Assembly (NCBI RefSeq): GCF_011064845.1
Contig: NZ_CP049015.1
Location: 3,844,001-3,908,000, forward strand
Source: Citrobacter freundii ATCC 8090 = MTCC 1658 = NBRC 12681
Lineage (GTDB): Bacteria; Pseudomonadota; Gammaproteobacteria; Enterobacterales; Enterobacteriaceae
Length of the DNA stretch: 64,000 bases
Direction: 5' to 3'
Part shown: in pieces, positions 17,280-25,788 of the stretch
How the letters are laid out: every line of letters starts with the position of its first letter
Position numbering within the stretch: position 1 is the stretch's first letter
The notes under the pieces: model-generated
Told to the model about the DNA's origin: nothing
The model's database searches: none
The model's input: the letters and a program-made list of their open reading frames with translations, nothing else
Position numbers and translations under genes: made by a program

Positions 17280-18137
17280 ATGAACTGGCTGACAGAGCCG
17301 TTTAGTTACCAGTATATGCTCAACGCCATGTGGGTCTCGGCGATGGTCGGCGGCCTGTGCGCGTTTCTCTCCTGCTATTTGATGCTCAAAGGCTGGTCGC
17401 TGATCGGCGATGCGCTGTCGCACTCTATTGTTCCGGGCGTGGCAGGCGCTTATATGTTAGGGCTTCCCTTCGCGCTTGGCGCATTCCTTTCCGGCGGCCT
17501 GGCAGCGGGCAGTATGCTGTTTCTTAATCAGCGTTCACGCCTGAAGGAAGATGCGATTATCGGGCTGATTTTTTCGTCTTTCTTCGGTATCGGGCTGTTT
17601 ATGGTGTCGCTCAATCCGATGTCGGTGAACATCCAGACCATTATTCTCGGTAATATCCTGGCAATTGCGCCGGAAGATATTCTGCAACTGGCCATCATCG
17701 GGGTTATCTCGCTGACTATCCTGTTTTTGAAGTGGAAAGATCTGATGGTGGTCTTTTTTGATGAAAACCACGCGCGCTCTATCGGTTTGAATCCGGGGCG
17801 TTTAAAACTGCTGTTTTTTACGCTGCTCTCCGTTTCCACAGTCGCCGCACTGCAAACCGTCGGTGCATTTCTGGTGATTTGCCTGGTGGTTACGCCCGGA
17901 GCGACGGCCTGGCTGCTGACCGATCGTTTTCCACGCCTGCTCACCATCGCCGTAGCTATCGGCAGCCTGACCAGCTTTTTCGGCGCCTGGCTGAGCTACT
18001 GGCTGGACGGCGCAACCGGCGGAATTATCGTCGTTCTGCAAACATTGCTGTTCCTGCTGGCATTTGTCTTCGCACCAAAACATGGTCTGCTGGCGAATCG
18101 CCGACGCGCCCGACTGGTGAACAAGGAGTCAGTATGA
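17280..18137 (+). CDS. sitC: SitC, Mn/Fe ABC transporter permease
   Basis: A 285-residue ABC-3 family permease with about eight hydrophobic segments. The GDALSHSIVPGVA motif is typical of metal-specific permeases. It pairs with SitD in the inner membrane. Stop overlaps the sitD start by four bases. Confidence 0.93.
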   Translation: MNWLTEPFSYQYMLNAMWVSAMVGGLCAFLSCYLMLKGWSLIGDALSHSIVPGVAGAYMLGLPFALGAFLSGGLAAGSMLFLNQRSRLKEDAIIGLIFSSFFGIGLFMVSLNPMSVNIQTIILGNILAIAPEDILQLAIIGVISLTILFLKWKDLMVVFFDENHARSIGLNPGRLKLLFFTLLSVSTVAALQTVGAFLVICLVVTPGATAWLLTDRFPRLLTIAVAIGSLTSFFGAWLSYWLDGATGGIIVVLQTLLFLLAFVFAPKHGLLANRRRARLVNKESV

Positions 18138-18982
18138 TCTTAACAACGCTATTAGAACCCTTTCAGTTTAGCTTTATGGTCAATGCGCTGGTTATCTCCA
18201 CCATTGTCGCCGTGCCCTGCGCGCTGCTGTCGGTATTTTTAGTACTCAAAGGCTGGGCGCTGATGGGCGATGCCATGAGCCATGCGGTTTTTCCAGGGAT
18301 CGTTCTGGCTTATATCGCAGGCATCCCGCTGGCAATTGGCGCATTTGTCGCTGGATTGTTCTGCGCGATAGCAACCGGATACCTCGACGATAACAGCCGC
18401 ATTAAGCGCGACACCATCATGGGCATTGTTTTCTCCGGGATGTTCGGTGCGGGACTGGTGCTGTATGTTTCCATTCAGTCGGAAGTGCATCTGGATCATA
18501 TTCTGTTCGGCGATATGCTCGGTATATCACTGACCGATATCATGCAAACAACGGCGATCGCTTTGGGGATCGCGCTTATTATTGGGCTTAAGTGGAAAGA
18601 TCTGCTACTGCATGCATTCGATCCGCATCAGGCAAAGGCCAGTGGGCTTAACACCCCCTTACTGCACTACGGCCTGTTGTGCATGATCGCCCTGACGATT
18701 GTCGCCACGCTAAAATCTGTCGGGATTATTTTGTCGATTTCTTTACTGATTGCTCCCGGCGCCATCGCGATCTTAATGACGCGAAAATTTTCTCACGCCT
18801 TGTGGCTGGCGGTGGTGATGTCGGTCATTACCTCATTTATGGGGGTGTATCTGTCATTTTTCATCGACAGCGCACCGGCTCCCACCATCGTCGTATTATT
18901 TTCCCTGCTGTTTGTGATTACTTTTATTTATGCAACCCTGCGCGATCGCCGTTTAGAACGGCAACGCCTGCATGATGTATAA
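18134..18982 (+). CDS. sitD: SitD, Mn/Fe ABC transporter permease
   Basis: A 282-residue ABC-3 permease (MILTTLLEPFQFSF), paralogous to SitC, with the matching GDAMSHAVFPGIV motif. The frame is open far upstream inside sitC, but the ATG at 18134 has AAGGAG ahead and overlaps the sitC stop as ATGA. It completes the sitABCD operon. Confidence 0.93.
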   Translation: MILTTLLEPFQFSFMVNALVISTIVAVPCALLSVFLVLKGWALMGDAMSHAVFPGIVLAYIAGIPLAIGAFVAGLFCAIATGYLDDNSRIKRDTIMGIVFSGMFGAGLVLYVSIQSEVHLDHILFGDMLGISLTDIMQTTAIALGIALIIGLKWKDLLLHAFDPHQAKASGLNTPLLHYGLLCMIALTIVATLKSVGIILSISLLIAPGAIAILMTRKFSHALWLAVVMSVITSFMGVYLSFFIDSAPAPTIVVLFSLLFVITFIYATLRDRRLERQRLHDV

Positions 18983-19727
18983 ATAATGATCCATAATATG
19001 TCAGCTAATGATGTTTATGCCTCTAGAGCCTCGTTTCCACATCCTGACGGGTATTATCGTTATTCCATAAGATAAAAAAGAGCAACCACGAAATGAAAGA
19101 GTAATTTGATACAAACTTCACCGGCCACACCACAATGGTAAATTAGGGTGTGGCATTGATACTTGAAGTTCATCTGTTAAAGATAAAGAAATCGACTCAT
19201 TAACCAGTTTTTAATTAACTATCTAATTTTATGATCATTATTTCTCCACTCACTGAAGAAATATAATCTGCAGGTTTATAGATAAATCCATACAACATCG
19301 GCAAAGCTCATATCACACCCCAGAAAATAATTAATAATTTTTTATTAAGCCATACTAGTGCGGGTTATGGCTCCAAAATCCTTCGCCGCACCAAACACCC
19401 CATAACTGAACCATATATACACTCTAAGCATTCACGTACGCTCTTTGAGCTGCCTGGGCAGACATTAATCTCAAAGGTTAAATTACATCAACATCATTAT
19501 TTAGCCTGCACTTCGGGAAATGATATCAGGCATAAAAGCAATACTGAGAGGTACTCGTCCCATATCATTAAAAGATGAAATTTAACGCTTCACAAGCAAA
19601 TAAACAAAGAATAAAAAACTATAATCTCCAATTTTTTCGAATTATATGGCTAGAAAAATAAAAATACTGTTTCATGTCCGTCATCCAATCCGACCTGTAA
19701 CCAGGCTCATTAATCAGGAAAGTTAAT
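18983..19727. other. 745-bp AT-rich gene-free region between sitD and the SMR operon
   Basis: No convincing ORF on either strand. It contains a nested inverted repeat at 19114-19170 and should carry the promoter of the following operon. The composition is much more AT-rich than the core genome, consistent with a junction between separately acquired segments. Confidence 0.6.
19114..19170. repeat. Nested inverted repeat
   Basis: Outer arms AACTTC (19114-19119) and GAAGTT (19165-19170) enclose inner arms GCCACACC (19124-19131) and GGTGTGGC (19147-19154). The inner loop is 15 bases. It is far (about 550 bases) from the next start codon. It could be a degenerate terminator for sitABCD, an RNA structure, or a mobile-element end. 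Confidence 0.45.
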
Positions 19728-20078
19728 ATGACGTTAAGAAAGACATACATGAAACTTGCTCTGGCTATTTTGTTCGAAATATTTGCAACAACTATGCTGG
19801 TCCTTTCTGAAGGATTTACTCGCATCCTTCCTTCTATTTTATCCATAATAGGGTATGGGCTTTGCTATTATATCCTAACTTATGTATTTCGCAGAATGCA
19901 CCTTGGCGTTGCTTATGCGATCTGGTCTGGTGTGGGTATCGTCGCAGTAAATATAATTGGCGTGTTAAATTTCGGCTATACAATAAGTGGCGGCCACTTA
20001 CTGGGCATGTGGTTAATCGTCGCCGGAGTTATTGTTATTAATTTTTCCGCAAAATATAAAACGATGGAAAACACATGA
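19728..20078 (+). CDS. SMR-family transporter, first subunit of a pair
   Basis: A 116-residue small multidrug resistance protein with four transmembrane helices. The essential glutamate is Glu17 in TM1 (LFEIFATTML) and the conserved AYAIWSGVG has Trp66. AGGAAAG precedes the ATG. Its stop overlaps the next SMR gene by four bases, the layout of obligate heterodimeric SMR pairs. Because it heads an operon with a choline-lyase-like enzyme, it may move a quaternary amine or trimethylamine; that is inference. SMR genes have been reported in known cut clusters. Confidence 0.85.
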   Translation: MTLRKTYMKLALAILFEIFATTMLVLSEGFTRILPSILSIIGYGLCYYILTYVFRRMHLGVAYAIWSGVGIVAVNIIGVLNFGYTISGGHLLGMWLIVAGVIVINFSAKYKTMENT

Positions 20079-20404
20079 TTCAAATAATACTCATGAGTAC
20101 AACATGGTTATTTATTGCCATTCTTACTGAAGTTTTTGGTACCGCCATGCTACCCAAAACCCGACATTTTCGGAGACTCGCCCCAACCATATTTTGTGCG
20201 TTAAGTTACGTAGTTTGTTTTTATGCCCTGGGGCAAGCAATGAAATTAATGACACCAGGTATCGCTTACGCAATCTGGTGTGGTATGGGCACAGTATTAA
20301 TTACTGTGATAAGTAGTATTTATTACGACATGCATACCAGCATATTTGAAAAAGCAGGTATTGCACTGATCCTGAGTGGCACGCTGCTGATGGGATTTGC
20401 ATAA
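20075..20404 (+). CDS. SMR-family transporter, second subunit of a pair
   Basis: A 109-residue four-helix SMR protein. Glu19 in TM1 (AILTEVFGTAML) and Trp68 in AYAIWCGMG are conserved. It is clearly related to the preceding gene but divergent, as expected for antiparallel heterodimer partners such as EbrAB or NepAB. The glycyl radical enzyme starts 14 bases downstream. Confidence 0.85.
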   Translation: MIQIILMSTTWLFIAILTEVFGTAMLPKTRHFRRLAPTIFCALSYVVCFYALGQAMKLMTPGIAYAIWCGMGTVLITVISSIYYDMHTSIFEKAGIALILSGTLLMGFA

Positions 20405-20417
20405 AAGGAGTTATTAA

Positions 20418-22796
20418 ATGGAAAAGCAACTTACCGATCGTATTGACGCCCTGAAAGCCCAATATTTCAGCGCAAAGCCGTTTATCTCTGTTTCAAGGGC
20501 ACAGGCGGTTACAGAGGTCTATAAAAACAACCCCGGGCTGGATCTGATTATGTTACGGGCACTTGCCTTTCGGCGCGCCTGCGAACGGGCACCTTTATGG
20601 ATTGCCGAGAATGAGCTTATTATCAGCCACCCGGCAGGCGGTCCGCGCGGTGGAGAAGTATCACCTGAGCTCAGCTGGCGCTGGGTAGCTGAAGAACTGG
20701 ATACCGTAAAAGAGCGTAAACAGGATCCCTATCAGATAAGTGACAGCGCAAAGCGTATTCTCAGAGAAGAAATCTTCCCTTTTTGGCGCGGTCGCTCGCT
20801 GGATGAAATCGCGGAAACTCAACTCCGTCATGCAGGCCTCTGGGAATGGTGCAATGAATACGGCGTCTGCGACGTAACCATTAAAACCCAGAATGGCGGA
20901 GGTGATACCTGTCCGGGTTACGACACGTTATTACTGACAGAAGGTATGGGCGGTTTGCGTGACAGGGCTATTCACGCAATTGAACAGCTAAGTTTAACCT
21001 GCGCAGAAGATATGGAACGCCACCAATTTTATCTGGCAACGAAAGAGACCTGCGATGCGGTGATCCATTACGCCCATCGTTACAGCGACTACGCCGCACA
21101 ACTGGCTGATGAACAAACCGATCCTCAACGCAGAGTAGAATTGAACCGTCTCGCTGACATTTGTCGCCGTGTACCTGAACACGCGCCGCGTAATTTTTAT
21201 GAGGCGCTTCAGTCCCTGTGGATTGTACAGTCTCTGTTTTGTCTTGAAGAAAACCAGACCGGTATTTCACTGGGACGCGTCGATCAGTATCTCTGGCCAT
21301 TACTGGAGCGTGACCTGGCAGAAGGGACATTGACTCATGCCCACGCAGAAGAATTACTGTGTTGCTGGATGATTAAAATGGCAGAGAGTTTGTGGATCTG
21401 TAGTGAGTCTACAGCAAAATATTTCGCTGGATATCAACCATTTATCAATATGGTTGTTGGCGGGCAAAAACGTGAGGGCGGCGATGCTACTAATCAGCTG
21501 ACAATGATGATTATGGCCTGCTCACGGAAATTGAAAATTTATCAACCCAGCCTGGCTGTAAGGATACATAACCAGTCGCCGTGGCACTATCTGCGGGAAA
21601 TTGTGGAAGTTATCCGCGGGGGAACGGGTTTTCCGGCCTGCCATTTCGATGACGCGCATATCAAAATGATGCTGCGCAAGGGATTTGATTATGAAGATGC
21701 ACGTGATTATTGCCTGATGGGCTGTGTTGAGCCTCAAAAGTCCGGAAAAATGTATCAATGGACATCTGTAGGCTATACCACGTTTACTCGGCCACTGGAA
21801 CTGGCGTTTAGTAATGGTTATGGGCCACAGGGTGAGCGTATCGGTCCTCAGACCGGCGAACTGACAGAGATGACCAGTTACAACGATTTTGAAGCGGCAG
21901 TAAAACAGCAACTGGCGGCTATTACGGCTAAAGCGGCCCAAGCCACACTCATCATTCAGAAGTTGCACAGACAGTATGCCCCAAAACCGCTTATTTCCTG
22001 CCTGATTGAGGGATGCCTGGAAAAAGGTCGCGATGTTACCGCGGGCGGAGCGTGGTTAAACAACGGCCCCGGGCTTATCTGGACAGGTCTGGCTGATTTA
22101 GCGAACGGGTTGATGGCCATTAAAAAAGTGGTGTATGAGCAAGAGCAGGTCACTTTGTCTGAGCTGGATGAAGTGTTGAAAGCCAATTTTGTTGGGCATG
22201 AAGCGCTTCGCCAGCGCTGCCTGCGAGCACCGAAATACGGCAATGATATTGCAGAAGTTGACGAACTGGCGCGTTCCCTTATTCATTACACTGAGCAAGA
22301 GCATCGCCGCTATCACATGCTTTATGGCCGCTTCACGCATGGCACGCTATCTATTTCAAATAATACGCCGTTCGGACTGGCAACCGGTGCGTTACCTGGC
22401 GGCAGACTGGCTCATAAACCTCTGGCCGACGGAATAAGCCCATCGCAGCAAACCGATATCAATGGCCCGACGGCAGTGATTAACTCGGTGAGCAGGATAA
22501 ACGTTGAAGAGATGGAAATCGGTATGGTGCATAACCTCAAACTAATGCACGGTATGTTGGAAAGCGATGAAGGCATTAATCAACTGATTAACCTGCTTCG
22601 CACCGCCAGTATGCTTGGTAATGGGCAAATGCAGTTTAGCTACGTCGATAATGAAGAGCTGAAGCGCGCGCAGGCACGTCCGGAGGAGTATCCGAATTTG
22701 ATGATTCGTGTGGCCGGATATAGCGCATTTTTTGTTGAACTCAGCCGTGAGGTGCAGGATGAAATCATTAGCCGTACCGTTCAACATGAATGCTGA
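20418..22796 (+). CDS. cutC: CutC-like glycyl radical enzyme (probable choline TMA-lyase)
   Basis: A 792-residue glycyl radical enzyme. The active-site GCVEP has thiyl Cys436 and base Glu438, and the C-terminal RVAGYSAFF has radical Gly767, 25 residues from the end as in characterised CutC. GKMYQWTSVGY supplies Thr449 and Tyr453, and CDVTI supplies Asp152, at positions that match choline-pocket residues of Desulfovibrio CutC by my recollected alignment. The expected reaction is choline to trimethylamine plus acetaldehyde under anaerobic conditions. It is about 50 residues shorter than Desulfovibrio CutC, lacking the N-terminal extension, and no shell genes are nearby. AAGGAG precedes the start. 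Another trimethylammonium substrate remains possible. Confidence 0.78.
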   Translation: MEKQLTDRIDALKAQYFSAKPFISVSRAQAVTEVYKNNPGLDLIMLRALAFRRACERAPLWIAENELIISHPAGGPRGGEVSPELSWRWVAEELDTVKERKQDPYQISDSAKRILREEIFPFWRGRSLDEIAETQLRHAGLWEWCNEYGVCDVTIKTQNGGGDTCPGYDTLLLTEGMGGLRDRAIHAIEQLSLTCAEDMERHQFYLATKETCDAVIHYAHRYSDYAAQLADEQTDPQRRVELNRLADICRRVPEHAPRNFYEALQSLWIVQSLFCLEENQTGISLGRVDQYLWPLLERDLAEGTLTHAHAEELLCCWMIKMAESLWICSESTAKYFAGYQPFINMVVGGQKREGGDATNQLTMMIMACSRKLKIYQPSLAVRIHNQSPWHYLREIVEVIRGGTGFPACHFDDAHIKMMLRKGFDYEDARDYCLMGCVEPQKSGKMYQWTSVGYTTFTRPLELAFSNGYGPQGERIGPQTGELTEMTSYNDFEAAVKQQLAAITAKAAQATLIIQKLHRQYAPKPLISCLIEGCLEKGRDVTAGGAWLNNGPGLIWTGLADLANGLMAIKKVVYEQEQVTLSELDEVLKANFVGHEALRQRCLRAPKYGNDIAEVDELARSLIHYTEQEHRRYHMLYGRFTHGTLSISNNTPFGLATGALPGGRLAHKPLADGISPSQQTDINGPTAVINSVSRINVEEMEIGMVHNLKLMHGMLESDEGINQLINLLRTASMLGNGQMQFSYVDNEELKRAQARPEEYPNLMIRVAGYSAFFVELSREVQDEIISRTVQHEC

Positions 22797-23733
22797 GCCG
22801 CTAACAGGCCGCGTCTTTAATATTCAGCGCTTCTCGTTACATGATGGCCCGGGTATTCGCAGCGTCGTATTCCTTAAAGGATGTCAGATGAGCTGTATTT
22901 GGTGCGCGAATCCCGAAGGATTGCGTCAGGATAATGACGTGCTGTGGCGTGCCAGTAGTTGCCAGCACTGCGGGGCCTGCGTTGATGCCTGCCAGAAAGG
23001 TATTCATCAGTGGAGTAATAAGAATCACGTTATTGATCCCAGTATGTCGTGTGATGGCTGCCGTCTTTGTGAAGAAGCTTGCCCGTCCCAGGCGCTTAAG
23101 ATTGTCGGACGTCAGATGTCAGTTGATGAGGTACATCAAGAGGTCGTAAAAGATGTAGCTTATTATCAGTTATCAGGAGGAGGCGTTACGCTCAGCGGCG
23201 GTGAAGTGATGCTTCAACCGGATTTTGCAGTCCAGGTACTACAAAACTTACGCCGGGAGGGTATCCATACCGCGGTGGAAACGGCAGGGTTCGCCCCCTG
23301 GTCAGCGGTTGAGAAAGTCAGCACTGTGGCTGATCTGGTGCTCTATGATCTCAAGCTGGCGGATGACACACTTCATCAACGATTTACCGGGGTCAGTAAT
23401 ATCCGTATTTTACGCAATCTTGAAAAATTACTGACGTTGAATACTCCAGTACGCCTGAGGATCCCAGTAATTCCCGGCGTTAACGATTCATCACATGAAA
23501 TAAATAATATGCTCCTGCTTATCAGCAATCTTACTGCCGGAAAGACATCTTTTCAGGGTATTGATTTATTGCCTTACCATGCTTACGGCGTACAAAAATA
23601 CTCACTGCTGGGACGCGATTACCCGGCCAGTACTATTATCAGGAAGGGTACAGAAAGTAATGGCGCAACATTCCTTCAGATTGCAAAAGACAGAGGAATC
23701 TCCGCTACGCTTTCAACCAGCCTGGTGGGTTAA
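22759..23733 (+). CDS. cutD: CutD-like glycyl radical enzyme activase
   Basis: A 324-residue radical SAM enzyme. CQMSCIWC is the CX3CX2C site for the SAM-binding cluster. Two ferredoxin-type clusters follow (CQHCGACVDAC and CDGCRLCEEAC), as in GRE activases with an inserted domain. GGGVTLSGGE is the SAM-contact segment. I choose the ATG at 22759, which has GAGGT five bases upstream and overlaps cutC by 38 bases; the ATG at 22786 is an alternative. It should install the glycyl radical on Gly767 of the upstream enzyme. Confidence 0.85.
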   Translation: MKSLAVPFNMNAEPLTGRVFNIQRFSLHDGPGIRSVVFLKGCQMSCIWCANPEGLRQDNDVLWRASSCQHCGACVDACQKGIHQWSNKNHVIDPSMSCDGCRLCEEACPSQALKIVGRQMSVDEVHQEVVKDVAYYQLSGGGVTLSGGEVMLQPDFAVQVLQNLRREGIHTAVETAGFAPWSAVEKVSTVADLVLYDLKLADDTLHQRFTGVSNIRILRNLEKLLTLNTPVRLRIPVIPGVNDSSHEINNMLLLISNLTAGKTSFQGIDLLPYHAYGVQKYSLLGRDYPASTIIRKGTESNGATFLQIAKDRGISATLSTSLVG

Positions 23734-24017
23734 AAGAACTGTGCCGCAATTGCACAACTTTGGCTTAACAACATTACTCATTTTTTCAGCAAACTGTCTG
23801 TTATCTGTAGTGATTTTGCTTATAAGCTAATAACTGAGAATATTACTACTTCGGGCTAAATTCATTAGCAACTGTTAAATTCGTTAATAATTACCAGTTA
23901 TATTGATGAGAATTTTCATAAATGTAACCAATGTACGGGAGGCAATTTAGCGCATAATCACCCGGATATCTGTGTTATAATTTTCTGTAATAACGCAGGT
24001 ATCTGGTAATTGCCAAT

Positions 24018-24785
24018 ATGATTTTTTTAATTGCGGAGAAAATAAAGTTTAATCCAGAGGATGGATCGCTAACCCATTGCGCCACAAAGGAAACGGTAAA
24101 ACTCACCCTAACGGCCAGCCGCTTGCTGGAAACCCTATTAAGGGCGTCAGAAGGGATACTATCACGTGAGAAATTATTAACTATGGTCTGGGACGATTAT
24201 GGTTTACAGGCGTCCAATAGCAGCCTTAATCAGTATATCAGTATCTTACGTCGCGCATTATCTGCATTCGGCTGTGAAGAACTGATAATTACTGTACCGA
24301 AGATGGGGTTCAGGCTAAATCCTGACATCACACTTCAGTTAACCCAGACAGTGCCGCTCAGTATACCTGAACAGGTCACTTCTCAACGTACCGGGAAACT
24401 GTTTTCTTTAAAAAATGCGTACCTCACGATGATTATCGTTCTGACATTATTCATTTGCGGTGCGATCGTTTTTTTTAATACCGTCTCATCGGTCAGTACC
24501 AGTCACTACCCGTTGTATAAAGACAGTCTGGCGACCGGGTGCGAGGTGGTGTATATGAAAAATCTGAGTGAGCGAGATCGGGAGAAAGCCAGGAAGAATA
24601 TTGCTGCCATTCTTAAGGACAATGCCGCCACCTGCGGCCCTGAACAAAAGGTGATATTTGACAGCAATGACTCCTTTACCGCGCAAAGCGCCGGGCGCAC
24701 CCTTTTTTCGCTTTGCACAGCAGGAAAAAATAATCAAATTATCGCGTGTGACAACGTCTACTACCACAACTGGAAGCAATCATGA
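24018..24785 (+). CDS. MarT/CadC-like membrane-anchored transcription regulator
   Basis: A 255-residue one-component regulator. An OmpR/PhoB-type winged helix occupies about 1-105 (SREKLLTMVW and NQYISILRRAL; KMGFRL is the wing). A single transmembrane helix spans about 133-157. The periplasmic domain has four cysteines (CEVVY, TCGP, SLCTAG, ACDNV), possibly disulfide-bonded. The layout matches ToxR, CadC and Salmonella MarT. Its stop overlaps the next gene by four bases. Targets may be the cut-like operon upstream or the RND pump downstream; neither is shown. Confidence 0.8.
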   Translation: MIFLIAEKIKFNPEDGSLTHCATKETVKLTLTASRLLETLLRASEGILSREKLLTMVWDDYGLQASNSSLNQYISILRRALSAFGCEELIITVPKMGFRLNPDITLQLTQTVPLSIPEQVTSQRTGKLFSLKNAYLTMIIVLTLFICGAIVFFNTVSSVSTSHYPLYKDSLATGCEVVYMKNLSERDREKARKNIAAILKDNAATCGPEQKVIFDSNDSFTAQSAGRTLFSLCTAGKNNQIIACDNVYYHNWKQS

Positions 24786-25261
24786 AAATTAAATGGGTAG
24801 TGTGCATGGGTCTTGTCCTGATTGCTGTCTGCCTGGGTGTTTCATTTAACTATGCCCATGGAATCAGTAACTTCAAATGTACGAATCAGTCACGCTATCG
24901 TATAACAAGAAATTCAGTGGTATATGATTTCTATGTTAAGCAAACCATTCAATTATATGAAGATAATACGGGTTTTATTTCATTTAATGGTAAGGTTTTG
25001 GGAGGCGATGTAACACAAAGCGTGAGCCGTAAAATTCTTCTGCGGGATGGTCATCAGATAGATAACCATACTCTCCAGTACCAGAATGACGGCGTTCGCA
25101 GATTACCGGCAGATCATGTTGAGGATGATATTTTTCAAATCTTACTGGCAGAAGTCAGCGGTGATGACGCAACCCTGATTTTTGAGCGAGAAAGAATTGA
25201 TAACCACGCCTGGCTTATCGGTAATCCGGATGCCTGGGTTCTCACTTGTGTTGAATATTAA
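24782..25261 (+). CDS. FidL-like membrane partner protein
   Basis: A 159-residue protein with one N-terminal transmembrane or signal-anchor helix (about 5-24) and a periplasmic domain with two cysteines (FKC and LTC near the ends). Its position, overlapping a MarT-like regulator, and its general shape match FidL of Salmonella SPI-3, whose role is poorly known. By analogy with ToxS it may stabilise or modulate the regulator. Confidence 0.65.
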   Translation: MKIKWVVCMGLVLIAVCLGVSFNYAHGISNFKCTNQSRYRITRNSVVYDFYVKQTIQLYEDNTGFISFNGKVLGGDVTQSVSRKILLRDGHQIDNHTLQYQNDGVRRLPADHVEDDIFQILLAEVSGDDATLIFERERIDNHAWLIGNPDAWVLTCVEY

Positions 25262-25788
25262 AACAATAAAAGCGTGACTGCAGAGTTAAATAATTAAACC
25301 TGTAATGACATTAAATCACGTCCTTTGTTTTAATATTAAATCACAGCAGTATTAAACAACATCCTGAATTTACCATACCATGTACCAGTGGCTACCCCTC
25401 ATTACGGTTGCGGATACGGTATTAATTAAAAATTACATATTAAAGAATCTGTTAAGTATTAGTGAGATTGGAATTCACAATTTATCAGAGATCCGGTTTC
25501 ATCTAAATATAACATTGTTATATACACAGTGATATTGAAGGCGGCGAATGAAATTTCACCAATAAGAATTTGAATTAACTTGTCCATTCCTCCGGAGTAA
25601 GGACCGTGTTGTATCTGTTTCTTCTTGTACGACAAGAATGCATGTAACTAGCGGAAAAACTAAAGGAAGTTATATACCAACCAAACTGAGTCTGCATTGT
25701 GTCAGCCTCTGGCTGGCATTCTGCTTTCATTCGCTCACATATATAACCCTACAAAATTAATTACATCATTATCGCTGAGGATATAAAA
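25262..25788. other. 527-bp gene-free region upstream of the RND operon
   Basis: AT-rich and without a plausible ORF. It contains the direct repeat TTAAATCAC (near 25311 and 25336) and a perfect palindrome at 25622-25638. It probably holds the promoter for the RND genes. Confidence 0.55.
25622..25638. promoter_or_regulatory. Palindromic operator candidate TTCTTGT-ACG-ACAAGAA
   Basis: Perfect 7-bp arms with a three-base centre, 150 bases upstream of the RND adaptor start. A dimeric regulator is expected; no TetR or MarR gene is adjacent, so the binder is unknown. Confidence 0.45.

Noticed and set aside
18983..19727. Searched for a tRNA or attachment site explaining island insertion
   Set aside because: No cloverleaf or CCA-ending sequence and no long direct repeats were seen here or near mutS.
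19619..19846. 75-codon minus-strand ORF overlapping the first SMR gene
   Set aside because: Antisense to a clear SMR coding sequence; its composition reflects the reverse of transmembrane codons.
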